Below the pieces are notes generated by a model that did no database searches, had not been told where the DNA came from, and saw nothing but the letters and a program-made list of their open reading frames with translations. The translations under genes and the position numbers were made by a program. From NCBI RefSeq assembly GCF_018128945.1, contig NZ_CP068393.1, positions 1,054,001 through 1,118,000 of the forward strand: DNA of 64,000 nt, in the 5' to 3' direction. Source of the DNA: Aristaeella hokkaidonensis (GTDB lineage Bacteria; Bacillota; Clostridia; Christensenellales; Aristaeellaceae). Of the stretch, positions 33,710 to 43,073 are shown piece by piece; within the stretch, counting starts at the first letter, position 1, and each line of letters begins with the position of its first letter.

Positions 33710-33738
33710 TTTACAAATCGTTCAATTTTTGTTATTAT
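33710..33738 (+). promoter_or_regulatory. rpsO: Promoter of rpsO
   Basis: TTTACA (33710-33715), 17 bp, TATTAT (33733-33738). Predicted transcription start near 33745. Confidence 0.75.
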
Positions 33739-33744
33739 ATACGT

Positions 33745-33845
33745 CGTTCGTGTATGAACCGTCTGCTCAGACTATCGAGTCTCCAACGATAATCCGGGTT
33801 CACGGCAATTGGCGGACATGAAATACCGGTCCGTCCGGTCATTAA
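33745..33845 (+). promoter_or_regulatory. Structured 5' leader of rpsO (possible S15 autoregulatory site)
   Basis: TGAACC (33755-33760) pairs with GGTTCA (33797-33802) around an inner hairpin AGACT-ATCG-AGTCT (33769-33782); a second hairpin ACCGG/CCGGT (33825-33839) sits just before the ribosome binding site. S15 leaders are autoregulated in several bacteria by unrelated structures; binding here is inference. Confidence 0.4.
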
Positions 33846-33860
33846 AGGAGGAATTTTCCC

Positions 33861-34115
33861 ATGAACAAATCCGAGATTATTGCCGCTTATGCACAGCATG
33901 AAGGCGACACCGGCTCCCCCGAAGTTCAGATCGCTCTGCTCACAGAGAGAATCAATCACCTGAACGAGCACCTGAAGAGCAACAAGAACGACCATCATTC
34001 CAATCGTGGTCTGCTGCTGATGGTTGGCCGCCGCCGCAACATGCTCGAGTACCTCAAGAAAACGGATATTGAGCGCTACCGTTCCCTGATTTCCAAGCTG
34101 AACCTGCGTAAATAA
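33861..34115 (+). CDS. rpsO: 30S ribosomal protein S15
   Basis: 84 residues, about five shorter than usual because the N-terminus begins at [29 protein letters not shown] and [21 protein letters not shown] are the conserved 16S rRNA-binding core. AAAGGAGG at normal spacing before the ATG. Followed by pnp, the classical rpsO-pnp order. Confidence 0.97.
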   Translation: MNKSEIIAAYAQHEGDTGSPEVQIALLTERINHLNEHLKSNKNDHHSNRGLLLMVGRRRNMLEYLKKTDIERYRSLISKLNLRK

Positions 34116-34141
34116 TAACCGTTTCCCGGTACCAAGTCGCT

Positions 34142-34184
34142 TTTTAAAGCCGCCGGAAGATTATACTCTCCGGCGGCTTTAAAA
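34142..34184 (+). promoter_or_regulatory. Perfect 16-bp inverted repeat between rpsO and pnp
   Basis: TTTTAAAGCCGCCGGA (34142-34157) and its exact complement at 34169-34184, 11-nt loop. There is no U-tract after the stem on the plus strand, so it is a poor terminator and a better candidate for an RNA processing site. In Escherichia coli the same spacer carries RNase III hairpins used for pnp autoregulation. Confidence 0.6.
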
Positions 34185-34221
34185 GATATCCCGGAACGCG
34201 GAGTTTCGTATGTTATCCCTT

Positions 34222-34255
34222 GAAAATCCCCGGTGTAAATCCCGGCGGGGTTTTC
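34222..34255 (+). promoter_or_regulatory. Second leader hairpin upstream of pnp
   Basis: GAAAATCCCCG pairs with CGGGGTTTTC (one bulged base), about 50 nt upstream of the pnp start. Confidence 0.45.
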
Positions 34256-34306
34256 ATATGATAGCATACGGCGCTCCGGAGACAAATTTTAGAAGGAGTG
34301 AAACGT

Positions 34307-36460
34307 ATGGAATCCAAAAAGTACACAATGGATTTTGCCGGCCGTCCCCTGACGCTGGAGTTCGGCAGGTACTGTGAGCAGGCCAACGGTTCCGTCTGGG
34401 TACACCTGGGCGATACCGTCGTTATGATCAATGCCACCATGGCTCCCGCTCCCCGTGAAGGCGTGGATTTCTTCCCTCTCGCAGTAGATGTGGAAGAGAA
34501 GCAGTATTCCGTTGGCAAAATCCCCGGCGGTTTCATCAAGCGTGAAGGCCGTCCCTCTGAAAAGGCTACCCTTACCTGTCGTCTGATCGACCGTCCTCTC
34601 CGCCCCCTGTTCGAAAAGGGTATGCGGAATGACGTCCAGGTGGTTGTCACCATCCTCAGCGTGGAACAGGATGTTCCTCCGGAAATCCCGGCCATGATCG
34701 GTTCTTCCGTTGCCCTGGCTGTCAGCGATATTCCGTGGAACGGACCGACCGGTGCTGTGCTGGTAGGTCGCGTCAACGGTCAGTTTGTCATCTGCCCCGA
34801 TGAAGCCCAGCGCGCTGAAAGCGATCTGAGCCTCTATGTGGCCGGTACGGAAGAAGCCATCATGATGGTTGAAGCCGGTGCCAAGGAACTGTCCGAAGAA
34901 ACCATGCTCGACGCCATCCTTTTCGGTCACGAAGAGATCAAAAAGCTGGTTGCCTTCCAGAAGCAGATTGTTGCCGAAATCGGCAAGGAAAAGCAGGTTG
35001 TGCCGCTGATCACCACCGGTGATGACATCAAGGCCGCTGTTCGTGAATTTGCCTATGACAAGTGCGTCTGGACCTTCGATACTTTCGATCGTTCTGAACG
35101 CCAGCAGCGTGAAGCGCAGACCAAGCAGGAGACCCTGGCTTCCCTGGCTGAAAAGTTCGAAGGCCGCGAAAGCGAAATCGAGGATGCCCTGTATTACCTC
35201 AATAAAGAAGTCATGCGTGCGAAAATCCTGAATGAGGGTATTCGTCCTGACGGCCGCAAGGTTACCGAAATCCGCCCCATCTGGTGCGATGTCGGCGTCC
35301 TTCCGCGGACCCACGGCAGCGCCATCTTCACCCGCGGCCAGACCCAGGCCCTGACTGTGACCACCCTGGGCACTGTCAGCGAAGGTCAGACCCTGGACGG
35401 CCTGAGCAGTGAAGATTTCAAGCGCTACATCCATCACTACAATATGCCGCCGTATGCCACCGGTGAAGCCGGCCGTCTGAAGAGCCCCGGCCGCCGCGAA
35501 ATCGGTCACGGCGCTCTGGCTGAACGGGCCCTGCTGCCCGTCATCCCCTCTGAGGAAGAATTCCCCTACGCCCTTCGTCTGGTGAGTGAAATCCTGTCCT
35601 CCAACGGTTCTTCTTCCATGGCTTCCGTCTGCGGCTCCACGCTGAGCCTGATGGATGCCGGCGTTCCGATTCATGCCCCCGTTGCCGGTGTGGCCATGGG
35701 TCTGATCACCGATAAGGAAAGCGGCAAGCTGGCTGTCCTGACCGACATCCAGGGACTGGAAGACTTCCTCGGCGATATGGACTTCAAAGTTGCCGGTTCC
35801 ATGAACGGTATCACTGCCCTGCAGATGGATATCAAAATTGCCGGCATCAACCGTGCCATCCTGCAGCAGGCGCTGCGTCAGGCACTGGAAGGCCGCCTGC
35901 ATATCCTGAAGATCATGCTGGATACCCTCGGACAGCCCAGGGCTGAACTGAGCCCCTACGCTCCGAAGATTATCCGCTTCACCATCAATCCCGAGAAGAT
36001 CCGCGAAGTCATCGGACCCGGTGGAAAGATGATCAACAAGATCATTGCCGAAACCGGTGTGAAGATTGACATCGAGGATGACGGCAGCGTCTTTATCTCC
36101 ACGCCTGATCAGCAGGCTGCCGATAAAGCCCGCCACATCATCGAGGGCATTGCCAAGGATATCGAAGTCGGTGACGTGTATACCGGTAAGGTTGTCCGCA
36201 TCATGAACTTCGGCGCCTTTGTGGAACTGGCTCCCGGCAAGGACGGTATGATCCACATTTCCAAGCTTGACAACAAGCGTGTTGAAAAGGTGGAAGATGT
36301 TGTCAATATCGGTGATGAGCTGGAAGTCAAGGTCAACGAGATTGACGCTCAGGGCCGGATTAATCTGATCAGGAACGACATTGAATATGCTTCCGGAACG
36401 GATTTCTCCCGTCATGACGGAAACCGTCGTCCTCCCCGCCGCAACAGCAACCACGACTGA
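34307..36460 (+). CDS. pnp: Polyribonucleotide nucleotidyltransferase
   Basis: 717 residues. Phosphorolytic 3'-5' exoribonuclease of the RNA degradation machinery. Two RNase PH domains (about 10-230 and 310-540) joined by an alpha-helical linker, then KH ([20 protein letters not shown]) and S1 ([20 protein letters not shown]) domains at the C-terminus. FTRGQTQAL and the [20 protein letters not shown] catalytic segment are intact. ATG 34307 is preferred because AGAAGGAG is 8 bp upstream; the GTG at 34298 overlaps that site. Confidence 0.97.
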   Translation: MESKKYTMDFAGRPLTLEFGRYCEQANGSVWVHLGDTVVMINATMAPAPREGVDFFPLAVDVEEKQYSVGKIPGGFIKREGRPSEKATLTCRLIDRPLRPLFEKGMRNDVQVVVTILSVEQDVPPEIPAMIGSSVALAVSDIPWNGPTGAVLVGRVNGQFVICPDEAQRAESDLSLYVAGTEEAIMMVEAGAKELSEETMLDAILFGHEEIKKLVAFQKQIVAEIGKEKQVVPLITTGDDIKAAVREFAYDKCVWTFDTFDRSERQQREAQTKQETLASLAEKFEGRESEIEDALYYLNKEVMRAKILNEGIRPDGRKVTEIRPIWCDVGVLPRTHGSAIFTRGQTQALTVTTLGTVSEGQTLDGLSSEDFKRYIHHYNMPPYATGEAGRLKSPGRREIGHGALAERALLPVIPSEEEFPYALRLVSEILSSNGSSSMASVCGSTLSLMDAGVPIHAPVAGVAMGLITDKESGKLAVLTDIQGLEDFLGDMDFKVAGSMNGITALQMDIKIAGINRAILQQALRQALEGRLHILKIMLDTLGQPRAELSPYAPKIIRFTINPEKIREVIGPGGKMINKIIAETGVKIDIEDDGSVFISTPDQQAADKARHIIEGIAKDIEVGDVYTGKVVRIMNFGAFVELAPGKDGMIHISKLDNKRVEKVEDVVNIGDELEVKVNEIDAQGRINLIRNDIEYASGTDFSRHDGNRRPPRRNSNHD

Positions 36461-36469
36461 TAAAACGCT

Positions 36470-36512
36470 GCCTCCGGAACAGCCTGCTGTATCTCCGGAG
36501 GCACGCTTTTTT
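36470..36512 (+). terminator. Terminator after pnp
   Basis: GCCTCCGGA / TCCGGAGGC 9-bp stem, 15-nt loop, then ACGC and six T. It overlaps the region just upstream of ruvX, which begins 10 bp later. Confidence 0.7.
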
Positions 36513-36521
36513 CCAAGAAGT

Positions 36522-36947
36522 ATGAACGAACGAATTGTCTGCCTTGATATCGGTGACGTCCGGATCGGTGTGGCTGTTTCAGATCCCACCGGAACCATCG
36601 CCTCTCCCGTGGAGGTGATCCAGCGGGTTGGCTGGGGGCCGGATACGCGCCGGATTGTTTCCATTTGTGAACGCTATGAGACCAACCGTATTCTTTCCGG
36701 CCTGCCGCTGAATATGGACGGTTCCGAGGGCTTTCAGGCGCAGAAGGTCCGTCAGTTCTGCGATCAGCTGGCCAAAGCAGGCCTGCAGGTTGTGTTCCAG
36801 GATGAACGCTTGTCCACAGTCTCTGCGGAGGATGCGCTGATTGAGGGCGGGGTTTCCCGCGCCGAGCGGAAGCAGAAGGTGGATATGATTGCCGCTTCGG
36901 TAATACTCCGGCAGTGGCTGGAAGAAAATAAAAACAAGGAGGATTAA
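36522..36947 (+). CDS. ruvX: RuvX/YqgF-family Holliday-junction resolvase-like nuclease
   Basis: 141 residues from ATG 36522, the family length. RNase H-like fold: VCLDIGDVRIGVAVSDPTGTIASP at the N-terminus, LSGLPLNMDGSEG, and DERLSTVSAEDAL carry the acidic active-site residues. Implicated in pre-16S rRNA processing. The long open frame upstream to 36381 overlaps the pnp end and terminator and is not coding. Only a weak AAGAAG site precedes the start. Followed by DUF1292, the conserved yrrK-yrzB pair of Bacillota. Confidence 0.93.
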   Translation: MNERIVCLDIGDVRIGVAVSDPTGTIASPVEVIQRVGWGPDTRRIVSICERYETNRILSGLPLNMDGSEGFQAQKVRQFCDQLAKAGLQVVFQDERLSTVSAEDALIEGGVSRAERKQKVDMIAASVILRQWLEENKNKED

Positions 36948-36951
36948 TATC

Positions 36952-37257
36952 ATGAGCGATGAAATCAAAAACAATGAGGATTCCTTTGAACAGGATGACG
37001 TGAACGCCCTGACTGAAGGCGATATCATCGAAATGATCGGTGATGACGGTGAAACCGTATCCTTCATTTTCGTTGATGCGCTGGAATACGAGGGAGATGT
37101 TTATCTCGCACTGGCTGAGCCTGAAGAGGATGACGCTGTTTTCTTCCTGAAGATTGAACAGGATGAAGAAGGCAACGATGTTTACAACGCTCCCGATGAA
37201 GAGCTGGAAGACATCCTTTTCAAGCGCTTTACTGAAATGCGCGGAAGCGAGGAATAA
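36952..37257 (+). CDS. DUF1292 (YrzB-family) acidic protein
   Basis: 101 residues, very acidic, with the DUF1292 pattern DIIEMIGDDGETVSFIFVDALEYEGDVYLAL and a C-terminal acidic helix. Function unknown; conserved next to ruvX throughout Bacillota. Starts 4 bp after the ruvX stop. Confidence 0.92.
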   Translation: MSDEIKNNEDSFEQDDVNALTEGDIIEMIGDDGETVSFIFVDALEYEGDVYLALAEPEEDDAVFFLKIEQDEEGNDVYNAPDEELEDILFKRFTEMRGSEE

Positions 37258-37274
37258 GTCCGGTTTCCGGATTG

Positions 37275-37312
37275 AAAAAAGGCTGAAACCTTTAATGGTT
37301 TCAGCCTTTTTC
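37275..37312. terminator. Bidirectional terminator between DUF1292 and GGDEF genes
   Basis: AAAGGCTGAAACC / GGTTTCAGCCTTT 13-bp stem with A/T runs either side. It overlaps the 3' end of the convergent GGDEF gene. Confidence 0.92.
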
Positions 37313-39217
37313 ATTGTTTATCTTCAGGTCTTCTTTCCTTCGTCCGAATTTACGGCTGTTCTTTTCATCATACATCCTTCGGTCAGCCATCGTCATATAC
37401 TGATCCAGAGTATCATGCATCTGCGGCACTGCCGCGTAGATACCGAAACTGGCGCTGATATCGCAAATCCAGGGATCCCTTGCATTCAGGTCGCTGATCG
37501 CTTCCCTGGCGCAGTCCTTGAGCTTCTCCGCCTCTTCCATACTGTCGAGGATGCCGTAGGCCAGGAATTCATCTCCGCTGATATGAACGGGAACAAAGGA
37601 GAATTCTCCCAGGCTTTCCATGGCCTTTCCCATCCTGCAGATGGCGATATCGCCGGACTGATGGCCGAATTCATCGTTGATATGCTTCATATGGTTCATA
37701 TCAGCGCTGAGAATGGCAAACACCTTGTTATTTTTTCTGGCTTTTTCCATCACCGCCGGGGCTTTCTCCAGGAAACCCCTTCGGTTCAGCATCCCGGTCA
37801 TGATATCCCTGATGGCCATCTGTTCAATGGTACTTGTATATCTTTTGATATTCGTCTGGAGATAGAGGCTCATCAGGGCTCCATTCAGGAGCATCAGGAA
37901 AGGATACAGGGCCGCTCCGCTGGTCAGGCTGCCCGGATTCAGTCCCACATACCCGAAGCTCCTGTTCCGGTAATACAACGGACAGAAGATCAGGCAGAGT
38001 GTAGTTTTCCTGTCCTCGTCAAATGCCGGTACCAGTTCATGGGTGGAATAAAGAACCGGCTGATAGGTCTTCCCGTCGGTCATGCCGTACAGCAGCAGCA
38101 TTTCGTCCGGATAGGATCCGCTGTCTGTTTCTTCCCCGTCCGTTTCCCTGCAGATTGACGGATCCACGCAAAGGAAAAAGTCCCGGATATCCCAGTATCG
38201 GATGAAATCATGGATTCGGTGATGGGCTTCCAACTCGTCACCGACGCCCGCCATGCTGCCCGCATACATGCTGATACAAGTAAGGGTTGTTTCCATATTC
38301 CATTTTTCGGTACCCAGGTTCCGCAGCATCTCGTTCAGGTGTTCCTGGTTTTTCAGGCATCCGCAGCTGTCTCCGTATACCGGGATGGTATTCATATGGA
38401 TCACTTTTTCCGCCGGTTTTGCTCCGTCAATCCATTTGTTCAGGATTTCAATGGCTTTCTGAGCCGTCCTGTCAATCGGCCTGCGGATGGTTGTCACACC
38501 CCGCATCACCGCCTCCCGGGATGCGTCAAATCCAGTGACTGCCACGTCCCTGGGTACGCGGATTCCGTGTTCGCTCAGGTATTCTATCACACCCAGAGCC
38601 ATATCGTCATTGCCGCACAGAATCGCGTCCGGCAGTGCTTCATGCATGGCGAGCATCTTTTCTGCCGCCTGTCTCCCGCCTGTGCGCGTCCATTGCCCGT
38701 CAAAAAGAAGCTTTTCATCCATTTCCAGGCCATATCGGCGCATCATGCTCCTGCAGGCTTCCAGCCGTTCCATGGCCACCTCGGAATGCATCGGACCGCA
38801 GACATACATGATGCGTTTTGCCCCGTGTCTGGAAATCATATGTTCTGTCAGCTCTTCCACGCTGTTTCTATCGTTGAACTGGATAGTCACTGCGTTTTCC
38901 TGGATAACGTCTATGGAAATATGCGGCTTTCCTTTCAGGGGCGTAATAACTTCAAATATTTTCCGGAGCGTGGCTTCGCTTCCCATGGTAGCCGGCATGG
39001 AGATAATCCCGTCAAATGTTTCCAGGTCCGGCAGGTCATAGATCATGCTTTCTTCTCTCTCACTGGTGGACAGCGAAACGTCCATATATCCCATACTGTT
39101 GAATATGCAGATATCAATCCCGTATCCGGCGCTGGCTTCTGCCAGTCCGGATGCGAAATGCTGCTGATATTCTCGCTCAATACTGGCCATCAGTACGGCA
39201 ATTCTCTTGCGGCGCAT
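37301..39217 (-). CDS. LacI-type sensor domain fused to GGDEF diguanylate cyclase
   Basis: 638 residues from ATG 39217 (GGGAGGA upstream). Residues 1-275 form a LacI/periplasmic-binding-like sugar sensor (RRKRIAVLMASIEREYQ; ILCGNDDMALGVIEYL; DVAVTGFDAS) but there is no helix-turn-helix and no signal peptide, so it is cytosolic. A GAF-like middle (about 295-445) follows, then a GGDEF domain (about 470-625) whose signature is SGDEF (S547). No RxxD inhibitory site precedes it and no EAL domain follows. Predicted to make cyclic di-GMP in response to a cytosolic sugar-like ligand. Flanked by terminators on both sides, so monocistronic. Confidence 0.9.
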   Translation of the reverse strand: MRRKRIAVLMASIEREYQQHFASGLAEASAGYGIDICIFNSMGYMDVSLSTSEREESMIYDLPDLETFDGIISMPATMGSEATLRKIFEVITPLKGKPHISIDVIQENAVTIQFNDRNSVEELTEHMISRHGAKRIMYVCGPMHSEVAMERLEACRSMMRRYGLEMDEKLLFDGQWTRTGGRQAAEKMLAMHEALPDAILCGNDDMALGVIEYLSEHGIRVPRDVAVTGFDASREAVMRGVTTIRRPIDRTAQKAIEILNKWIDGAKPAEKVIHMNTIPVYGDSCGCLKNQEHLNEMLRNLGTEKWNMETTLTCISMYAGSMAGVGDELEAHHRIHDFIRYWDIRDFFLCVDPSICRETDGEETDSGSYPDEMLLLYGMTDGKTYQPVLYSTHELVPAFDEDRKTTLCLIFCPLYYRNRSFGYVGLNPGSLTSGAALYPFLMLLNGALMSLYLQTNIKRYTSTIEQMAIRDIMTGMLNRRGFLEKAPAVMEKARKNNKVFAILSADMNHMKHINDEFGHQSGDIAICRMGKAMESLGEFSFVPVHISGDEFLAYGILDSMEEAEKLKDCAREAISDLNARDPWICDISASFGIYAAVPQMHDTLDQYMTMADRRMYDEKNSRKFGRRKEDLKINNEKG

Positions 39218-39335
39218 GATCGTCTTTTCCTCCCGGGGAGAATGATTGGACGGGATCAATGTTCGGGTGTTTTCTGTCTCACATTCTATCATGTGAAATG
39301 TCCGGAAACAAGTAAAATATGTCTGTACCTGCAAT

Positions 39336-39368
39336 AAAAAAAGGACTGATTCTCTCAGTCCTTTTTTG
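39336..39368. terminator. Terminator of the amino-acid ABC importer operon
   Basis: AAAAAAGGACTGA / TCAGTCCTTTTTT 13-bp stem with a 5-nt loop and T-runs both ways. Confidence 0.92.
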
Positions 39369-39378
39369 TTTTTTCATG

Positions 39379-40122
39379 TCAGTTGTTGAGGATCCTTTTC
39401 AGGAAATCCTTCGTCTTTGGACTCTCGGGATTGGAGAAGATCTTTTCAGGGTCCCCTTCTTCCTCGATTACGCCGTCAGCCATATAAACCACATGGCTGC
39501 TGACGTCCCGGGCGAAAGACATCTCATGGGTCACAACCAGCATGGTCATGTTATCTTTCGTTGCCAGGGATTTCATGACGTCCAGCACTTCTCCCACCAT
39601 TTCAGGGTCCAGTGCGGACGTGGGTTCGTCAAAAAGCAGAATCTCCGGTTCCATGGCCAGTGCACGGGCAATTGCAACGCGCTGCTTCTGTCCGCCGGAT
39701 ATCTGGTCCGGTCTGGCGTTGATGTATGGCGCCATTCCTACTTTGTTCAGGTAATACAGGGCCCGTTTCCGTGCTTCATCATGTCCGGTCTTCAGTACCT
39801 TCTGCTGGCCGATCATGCAGTTTGCCAGAACGGTCAGGTTGTTGAACAGGTTAAAGCTCTGGAATACCATACCGACCTTGGCCCGGTAGGCGGAGGAGTT
39901 GACGCCCCGTCCTGTGATATCCTTCCCGTGAAACAGGATTTCACCGGTTGTCAGTGTTTCAAGCAGGTTGATGCATCTGAGCAGCGTTGATTTTCCGCTT
40001 CCGCTGGCGCCGATAATGGTTGTCACGTCGCCCTTGTCAACCGTAAAGTCAATATCCTTCAGCACCGCATGCGTTCCGAAGGCTTTGGAGAGGTGACGGA
40101 TTTCAAGAATGTGTTCGCTCAT
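39379..40122 (-). CDS. Polar amino-acid ABC transporter ATPase
   Basis: 247 residues, full length for GlnQ/HisP-type ATPases. Walker [10 protein letters not shown], signature SGGQKQRVA, Walker [14 protein letters not shown] and switch histidine in VVTHEMSFA are intact. Energises the importer formed with the permease and binding protein encoded just upstream. The start lies 13 bp after the permease stop. Confidence 0.95.
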   Translation of the reverse strand: MSEHILEIRHLSKAFGTHAVLKDIDFTVDKGDVTTIIGASGSGKSTLLRCINLLETLTTGEILFHGKDITGRGVNSSAYRAKVGMVFQSFNLFNNLTVLANCMIGQQKVLKTGHDEARKRALYYLNKVGMAPYINARPDQISGGQKQRVAIARALAMEPEILLFDEPTSALDPEMVGEVLDVMKSLATKDNMTMLVVTHEMSFARDVSSHVVYMADGVIEEEGDPEKIFSNPESPKTKDFLKRILNN

Positions 40123-40135
40123 TGTCCCTCTCCTT

Positions 40136-40951
40136 TCATTCTTTATCGGTATCGCCGAAGGGCGATGCTTCCTGGTGGTCCGGATAGTTGTATGTTCCGG
40201 CCGTCATGACAAGCTGGTCTGTGGTTACCAGTTCATAATTGGATTTTCCGGCCAGTTTCTTTTCCAGCTTCCGCAGCAGGAAGGAAGCCAGAAGCGTCAT
40301 ACACAGATATCCTCCCATCTCGATAAAAGCGGAAGGAAAATACTTGAATACGGCGCCTGCCACCATCTTATGGGCGGCAAAGAAATCGGAGAATCCGATG
40401 ATGAACATGACTGACGTATCCTTGACGTTGATGATGTAGTTGTTGCCGATCTGGGGCATGATATTCCGCAGTGTCTGCGGCAGGATGATATAGAGCATCG
40501 TCTGCCAGTGGTTCATGCCGATGGCTTTTGCGCCTTCGAACTGACCGGGATCGATACTCATAATGCCGCCGCGTACGGACTCTGCCATATACGCGCCTGT
40601 GTTGATTGATACGACAAGGATACTGACCGTCCATATACTGGAGAAATTGACATTAAAGAAATACGGAAGACCGTAGAAGATAAAGACGGCCTGCAGGATC
40701 ATGGGCGTACCGCGGAAAAGTTCTACGTATGCGCGGATGACAATCCGGACAATCCGAAGCAGGACCCGCTTGATCACAGGGTCTTTCTTTCCGCAGGGTA
40801 TCGTCTGCAGGATGCCGCACAGGAATCCGATCACACAGCCGATCAGCGTTGCTGTTACGGCAAGGATCAGTGTATTGCCGATTCCCTGAAGGTACGTCGT
40901 ACCGTATTTGGCCCATAATCCGCTGATATCAGACAGGAGCTTGCCAAACAT
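40136..40951 (-). CDS. Polar amino-acid ABC transporter permease
   Basis: 271 residues with about five to six membrane helices and the coupling loop [21 protein letters not shown] (EAA motif) that contacts the ATPase. A single permease gene is present, so the channel is likely a homodimer. The C-terminal 40 residues after LLRKLEKKL form a polar cytosolic tail. Confidence 0.94.
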   Translation of the reverse strand: MFGKLLSDISGLWAKYGTTYLQGIGNTLILAVTATLIGCVIGFLCGILQTIPCGKKDPVIKRVLLRIVRIVIRAYVELFRGTPMILQAVFIFYGLPYFFNVNFSSIWTVSILVVSINTGAYMAESVRGGIMSIDPGQFEGAKAIGMNHWQTMLYIILPQTLRNIMPQIGNNYIINVKDTSVMFIIGFSDFFAAHKMVAGAVFKYFPSAFIEMGGYLCMTLLASFLLRKLEKKLAGKSNYELVTTDQLVMTAGTYNYPDHQEASPFGDTDKE

Positions 40952-40981
40952 AAATTACTTCTTCCTTATCCTGTATGTCTT

Positions 40982-41824
40982 TTATTCTTCATCGCCCAGG
41001 GGCTGGATCTTGATCGCTTCAGCCATCAGTGCGTTGAAATCATCCGCGGTTTTGCCTGCCAGCACGCTGTTGATTTTGTCAACCAGCGCGGTATTGCCCT
41101 TCTTGACGGATACGCCGATGTTGATTTCTTCATCAGATACTTCAAAGTCGTCTCCGCTGCCGGCAAAGTCGAGCAGCACCAGTTCCGGATAGGCAATCAG
41201 GGCAGCCTGGGCTGTGGGCATATCGGTGCAGACAAAGTCCACCATGCCGGACGCAACCGCCATAAGCATTGCCGGAGCGGATTCAGCCGCCATCTGGATT
41301 TTGGCTTCAGGAATCTGGGGCAGGCATACGTCGTACCAGATGGTGCCTGTCTGGCTGGTGCAGGTACCGCCCTTCAGTTCGGAAATGCCCTTCGCGCCTG
41401 CGAAAGCACTGTCATTCCTGGTCAGGCATACGATGGTGGCATACAGATAGGGGCCGGCAAAATCGACGGCTTCCATACGCTCAGTGGTCATGCTCTGGCC
41501 TGCGATAACCGCGTCGCATACGCCGGACTGCACGGCGGGTACGAGGGAATCCCAGTCCAGCTGTTTGATTTCAAGATCCCAGCCGTTTGCTTCGCAGATG
41601 GCTTTGGCAGTCATCACGTCATAGCCGTTGGCGTACAGTGTGGAACCCGCGATCGGCACAGCACCGTTGGAATCGTCCGGCTGGGCCCAGTTGTATGGAG
41701 CATAGGCGCATTCCATGGCCACGGTCAGAACGCCGTCTTCCAGGCCTTCGATGGTGCCTTCAGCAAAGGAAACAGAAACAAATACCATCGTCAGAATTGT
41801 GAGAACCAAAAGAAACCTTTTCAT
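40982..41824 (-). CDS. Amino-acid ABC transporter substrate-binding protein
   Basis: 280 residues from ATG 41824; the upstream ATG at 41839 belongs to the GGAGGGG ribosome binding site. Signal peptide KRFLLVLTILTMVFVSVSFA with no cysteine, so it is not predicted to be a lipoprotein. SBP family 3 fold: LTVAMECAYAPYNW, ICEANGWDLEIKQLDWDSLVPAVQSG and DAVIAGQSMTTERMEAVDFA are the ligand-site motifs. First gene of the importer operon. Ligand likely a polar amino acid. Confidence 0.94.
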   Translation of the reverse strand: MKRFLLVLTILTMVFVSVSFAEGTIEGLEDGVLTVAMECAYAPYNWAQPDDSNGAVPIAGSTLYANGYDVMTAKAICEANGWDLEIKQLDWDSLVPAVQSGVCDAVIAGQSMTTERMEAVDFAGPYLYATIVCLTRNDSAFAGAKGISELKGGTCTSQTGTIWYDVCLPQIPEAKIQMAAESAPAMLMAVASGMVDFVCTDMPTAQAALIAYPELVLLDFAGSGDDFEVSDEEINIGVSVKKGNTALVDKINSVLAGKTADDFNALMAEAIKIQPLGDEE

Positions 41825-41895
41825 CAGGAACCCCTCCATTGTCTGTTCTCATTCAGTTGTCTTTTCCATTCATGAAAAAAGATAACTTTATAGAC

Positions 41896-41908
41896 AGATT
41901 TTATCTGG
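41896..41908. repeat. Short inverted repeat upstream of the amino-acid importer
   Basis: CAGAT-TTT-ATCTG lies about 70 bp upstream of the binding-protein start, close to a TATAAA-like -10. It may be an operator; a single site is weak evidence. Confidence 0.25.
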
Positions 41909-41946
41909 AATCACTGTCCGTTACAAGTTTTTTTTTCGTGTATATG

Positions 41947-41970
41947 AAAAGAGCCGCCCTCAGGCGGCTT
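41947..41970 (-). terminator. Terminator overlapping the end of the UPF0104 gene
   Basis: On the minus strand GCCGCC and GGCGGC pair around loop TGAG, followed by TCTTTTC. The 5' arm encodes the last two alanines and the loop contains the TGA stop codon. Confidence 0.8.
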
Positions 41971-43012
41971 TGGATGCGTTTTTGCGTTTCCGGGCTTCCC
42001 TGCGCAGGATAATCTTCTCCAGGATAATGGTGAATACGCCCACGATCAGGTACAGGTAGAAAGTGAAGAACCTCCAGATCAGCAGGGCCAGGCCGATGGT
42101 TCCGTCCTTGAAGATATCTCTGAAGTACAGCAGGAATCCGCCCTCCTGTGCGCCGCTGGCGCCGGGAAGGGGCGTATAGCTGGCGCTGACAAACAGCAGG
42201 CTGCTGATGGTCAGGATCTGGTACCAGGGCGTTCCGGTAAGGCCGAAAGCATAATAGACGAATACGGTTGTGCCGAACAGCGCCAGCAGCCCCATGGTGG
42301 AACAGGCAAACTGCAGCAGGATCTGTCCGGGAGAATGCATCAGGTCCAGCAGTGCGGTATGATAGGTGTCCAGCACTTCCGTCACCTTGGAGATGGCTGC
42401 TTCCTTATTCCGGACAATATGCATCTTGTCCAGCCTGTTGATCAGCATTTCAGCGAATTTCTGGACCCAGTTCCGCTTGAAAGCGGCCAGCAGCACCAGC
42501 GGAACAGCCGCAAAATTGATCAGCCAGCCGATCCGTACAATCCAGATGGCGCCTGCCAGCTGCTGATGGACAAAATCGTGATTCAGGATATAAAGCACAA
42601 GCGCGATCAGGGACGTCATGGTCTGGTTGGTGATAAACCGGATTGTCACGGCCATCGTGCCGTATCCCACGGGTATTCCCGCTTTCCGCATGGAATTGAC
42701 CTGCATCGGCTGTCCGCCTGCGGAGCTGGGCGTAATATTGCAGTAGTAGAAGCCGATCAGCGCCACATTCACCGCACGCCCGATGCTGATTTTGAACCCC
42801 TGTCCCCTGAGATAGAACCAGTAATTGAGGCCGTCACACACGGTATAGATCAGCCAGCAGCCGAAAATACAGGCCAGCCAGGTCAGGTTCATTTGTCGTA
42901 TCGCGTCAAAAGCGTTCGACAGGTCCTCATTGCTGAAGGCAATAAAAAAGACAACTGTGATGGAAAGCGCAATGAACAGAAAACTCAGGAGTTTCTTGAG
43001 TCCGGAACTCAT
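41960..43012 (-). CDS. UPF0104/AglD-like (MprF flippase-type) membrane protein
   Basis: 350 residues with about eight membrane helices. It matches the lysylphosphatidylglycerol-synthase membrane-region family: PSSAGGQPMQVNSMRKAGIP is the characteristic conserved loop and LPGASGAQEGGFLLYF the second. There is no synthetase domain, so it probably moves lipids or a lipid-linked substrate rather than making lysyl-lipids. Last gene of the DUF1934-gpsA-GH2 run (61 bp after GH2). Confidence 0.9.
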   Translation of the reverse strand: MSSGLKKLLSFLFIALSITVVFFIAFSNEDLSNAFDAIRQMNLTWLACIFGCWLIYTVCDGLNYWFYLRGQGFKISIGRAVNVALIGFYYCNITPSSAGGQPMQVNSMRKAGIPVGYGTMAVTIRFITNQTMTSLIALVLYILNHDFVHQQLAGAIWIVRIGWLINFAAVPLVLLAAFKRNWVQKFAEMLINRLDKMHIVRNKEAAISKVTEVLDTYHTALLDLMHSPGQILLQFACSTMGLLALFGTTVFVYYAFGLTGTPWYQILTISSLLFVSASYTPLPGASGAQEGGFLLYFRDIFKDGTIGLALLIWRFFTFYLYLIVGVFTIILEKIILRREARKRKNASKAA

Positions 43013-43073
43013 GTGCCTCTCCTTTCACAGTCAGATTTCATAATGGTCAACTGATTTATTTTACCTTATTCTT

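Noticed and set aside
36381..36521. Upstream extension of ruvX
   Set aside because: It overlaps the pnp 3' end and the terminator hairpin, and encodes low-complexity sequence before the family N-terminus.
34289..36664. 791-codon open frame on the minus strand across pnp
   Set aside because: It is a mirror of a strongly biased, high-GC third-position gene; the plus-strand pnp is complete with all domains, and the antisense translation has no start signal or recognisable domain.
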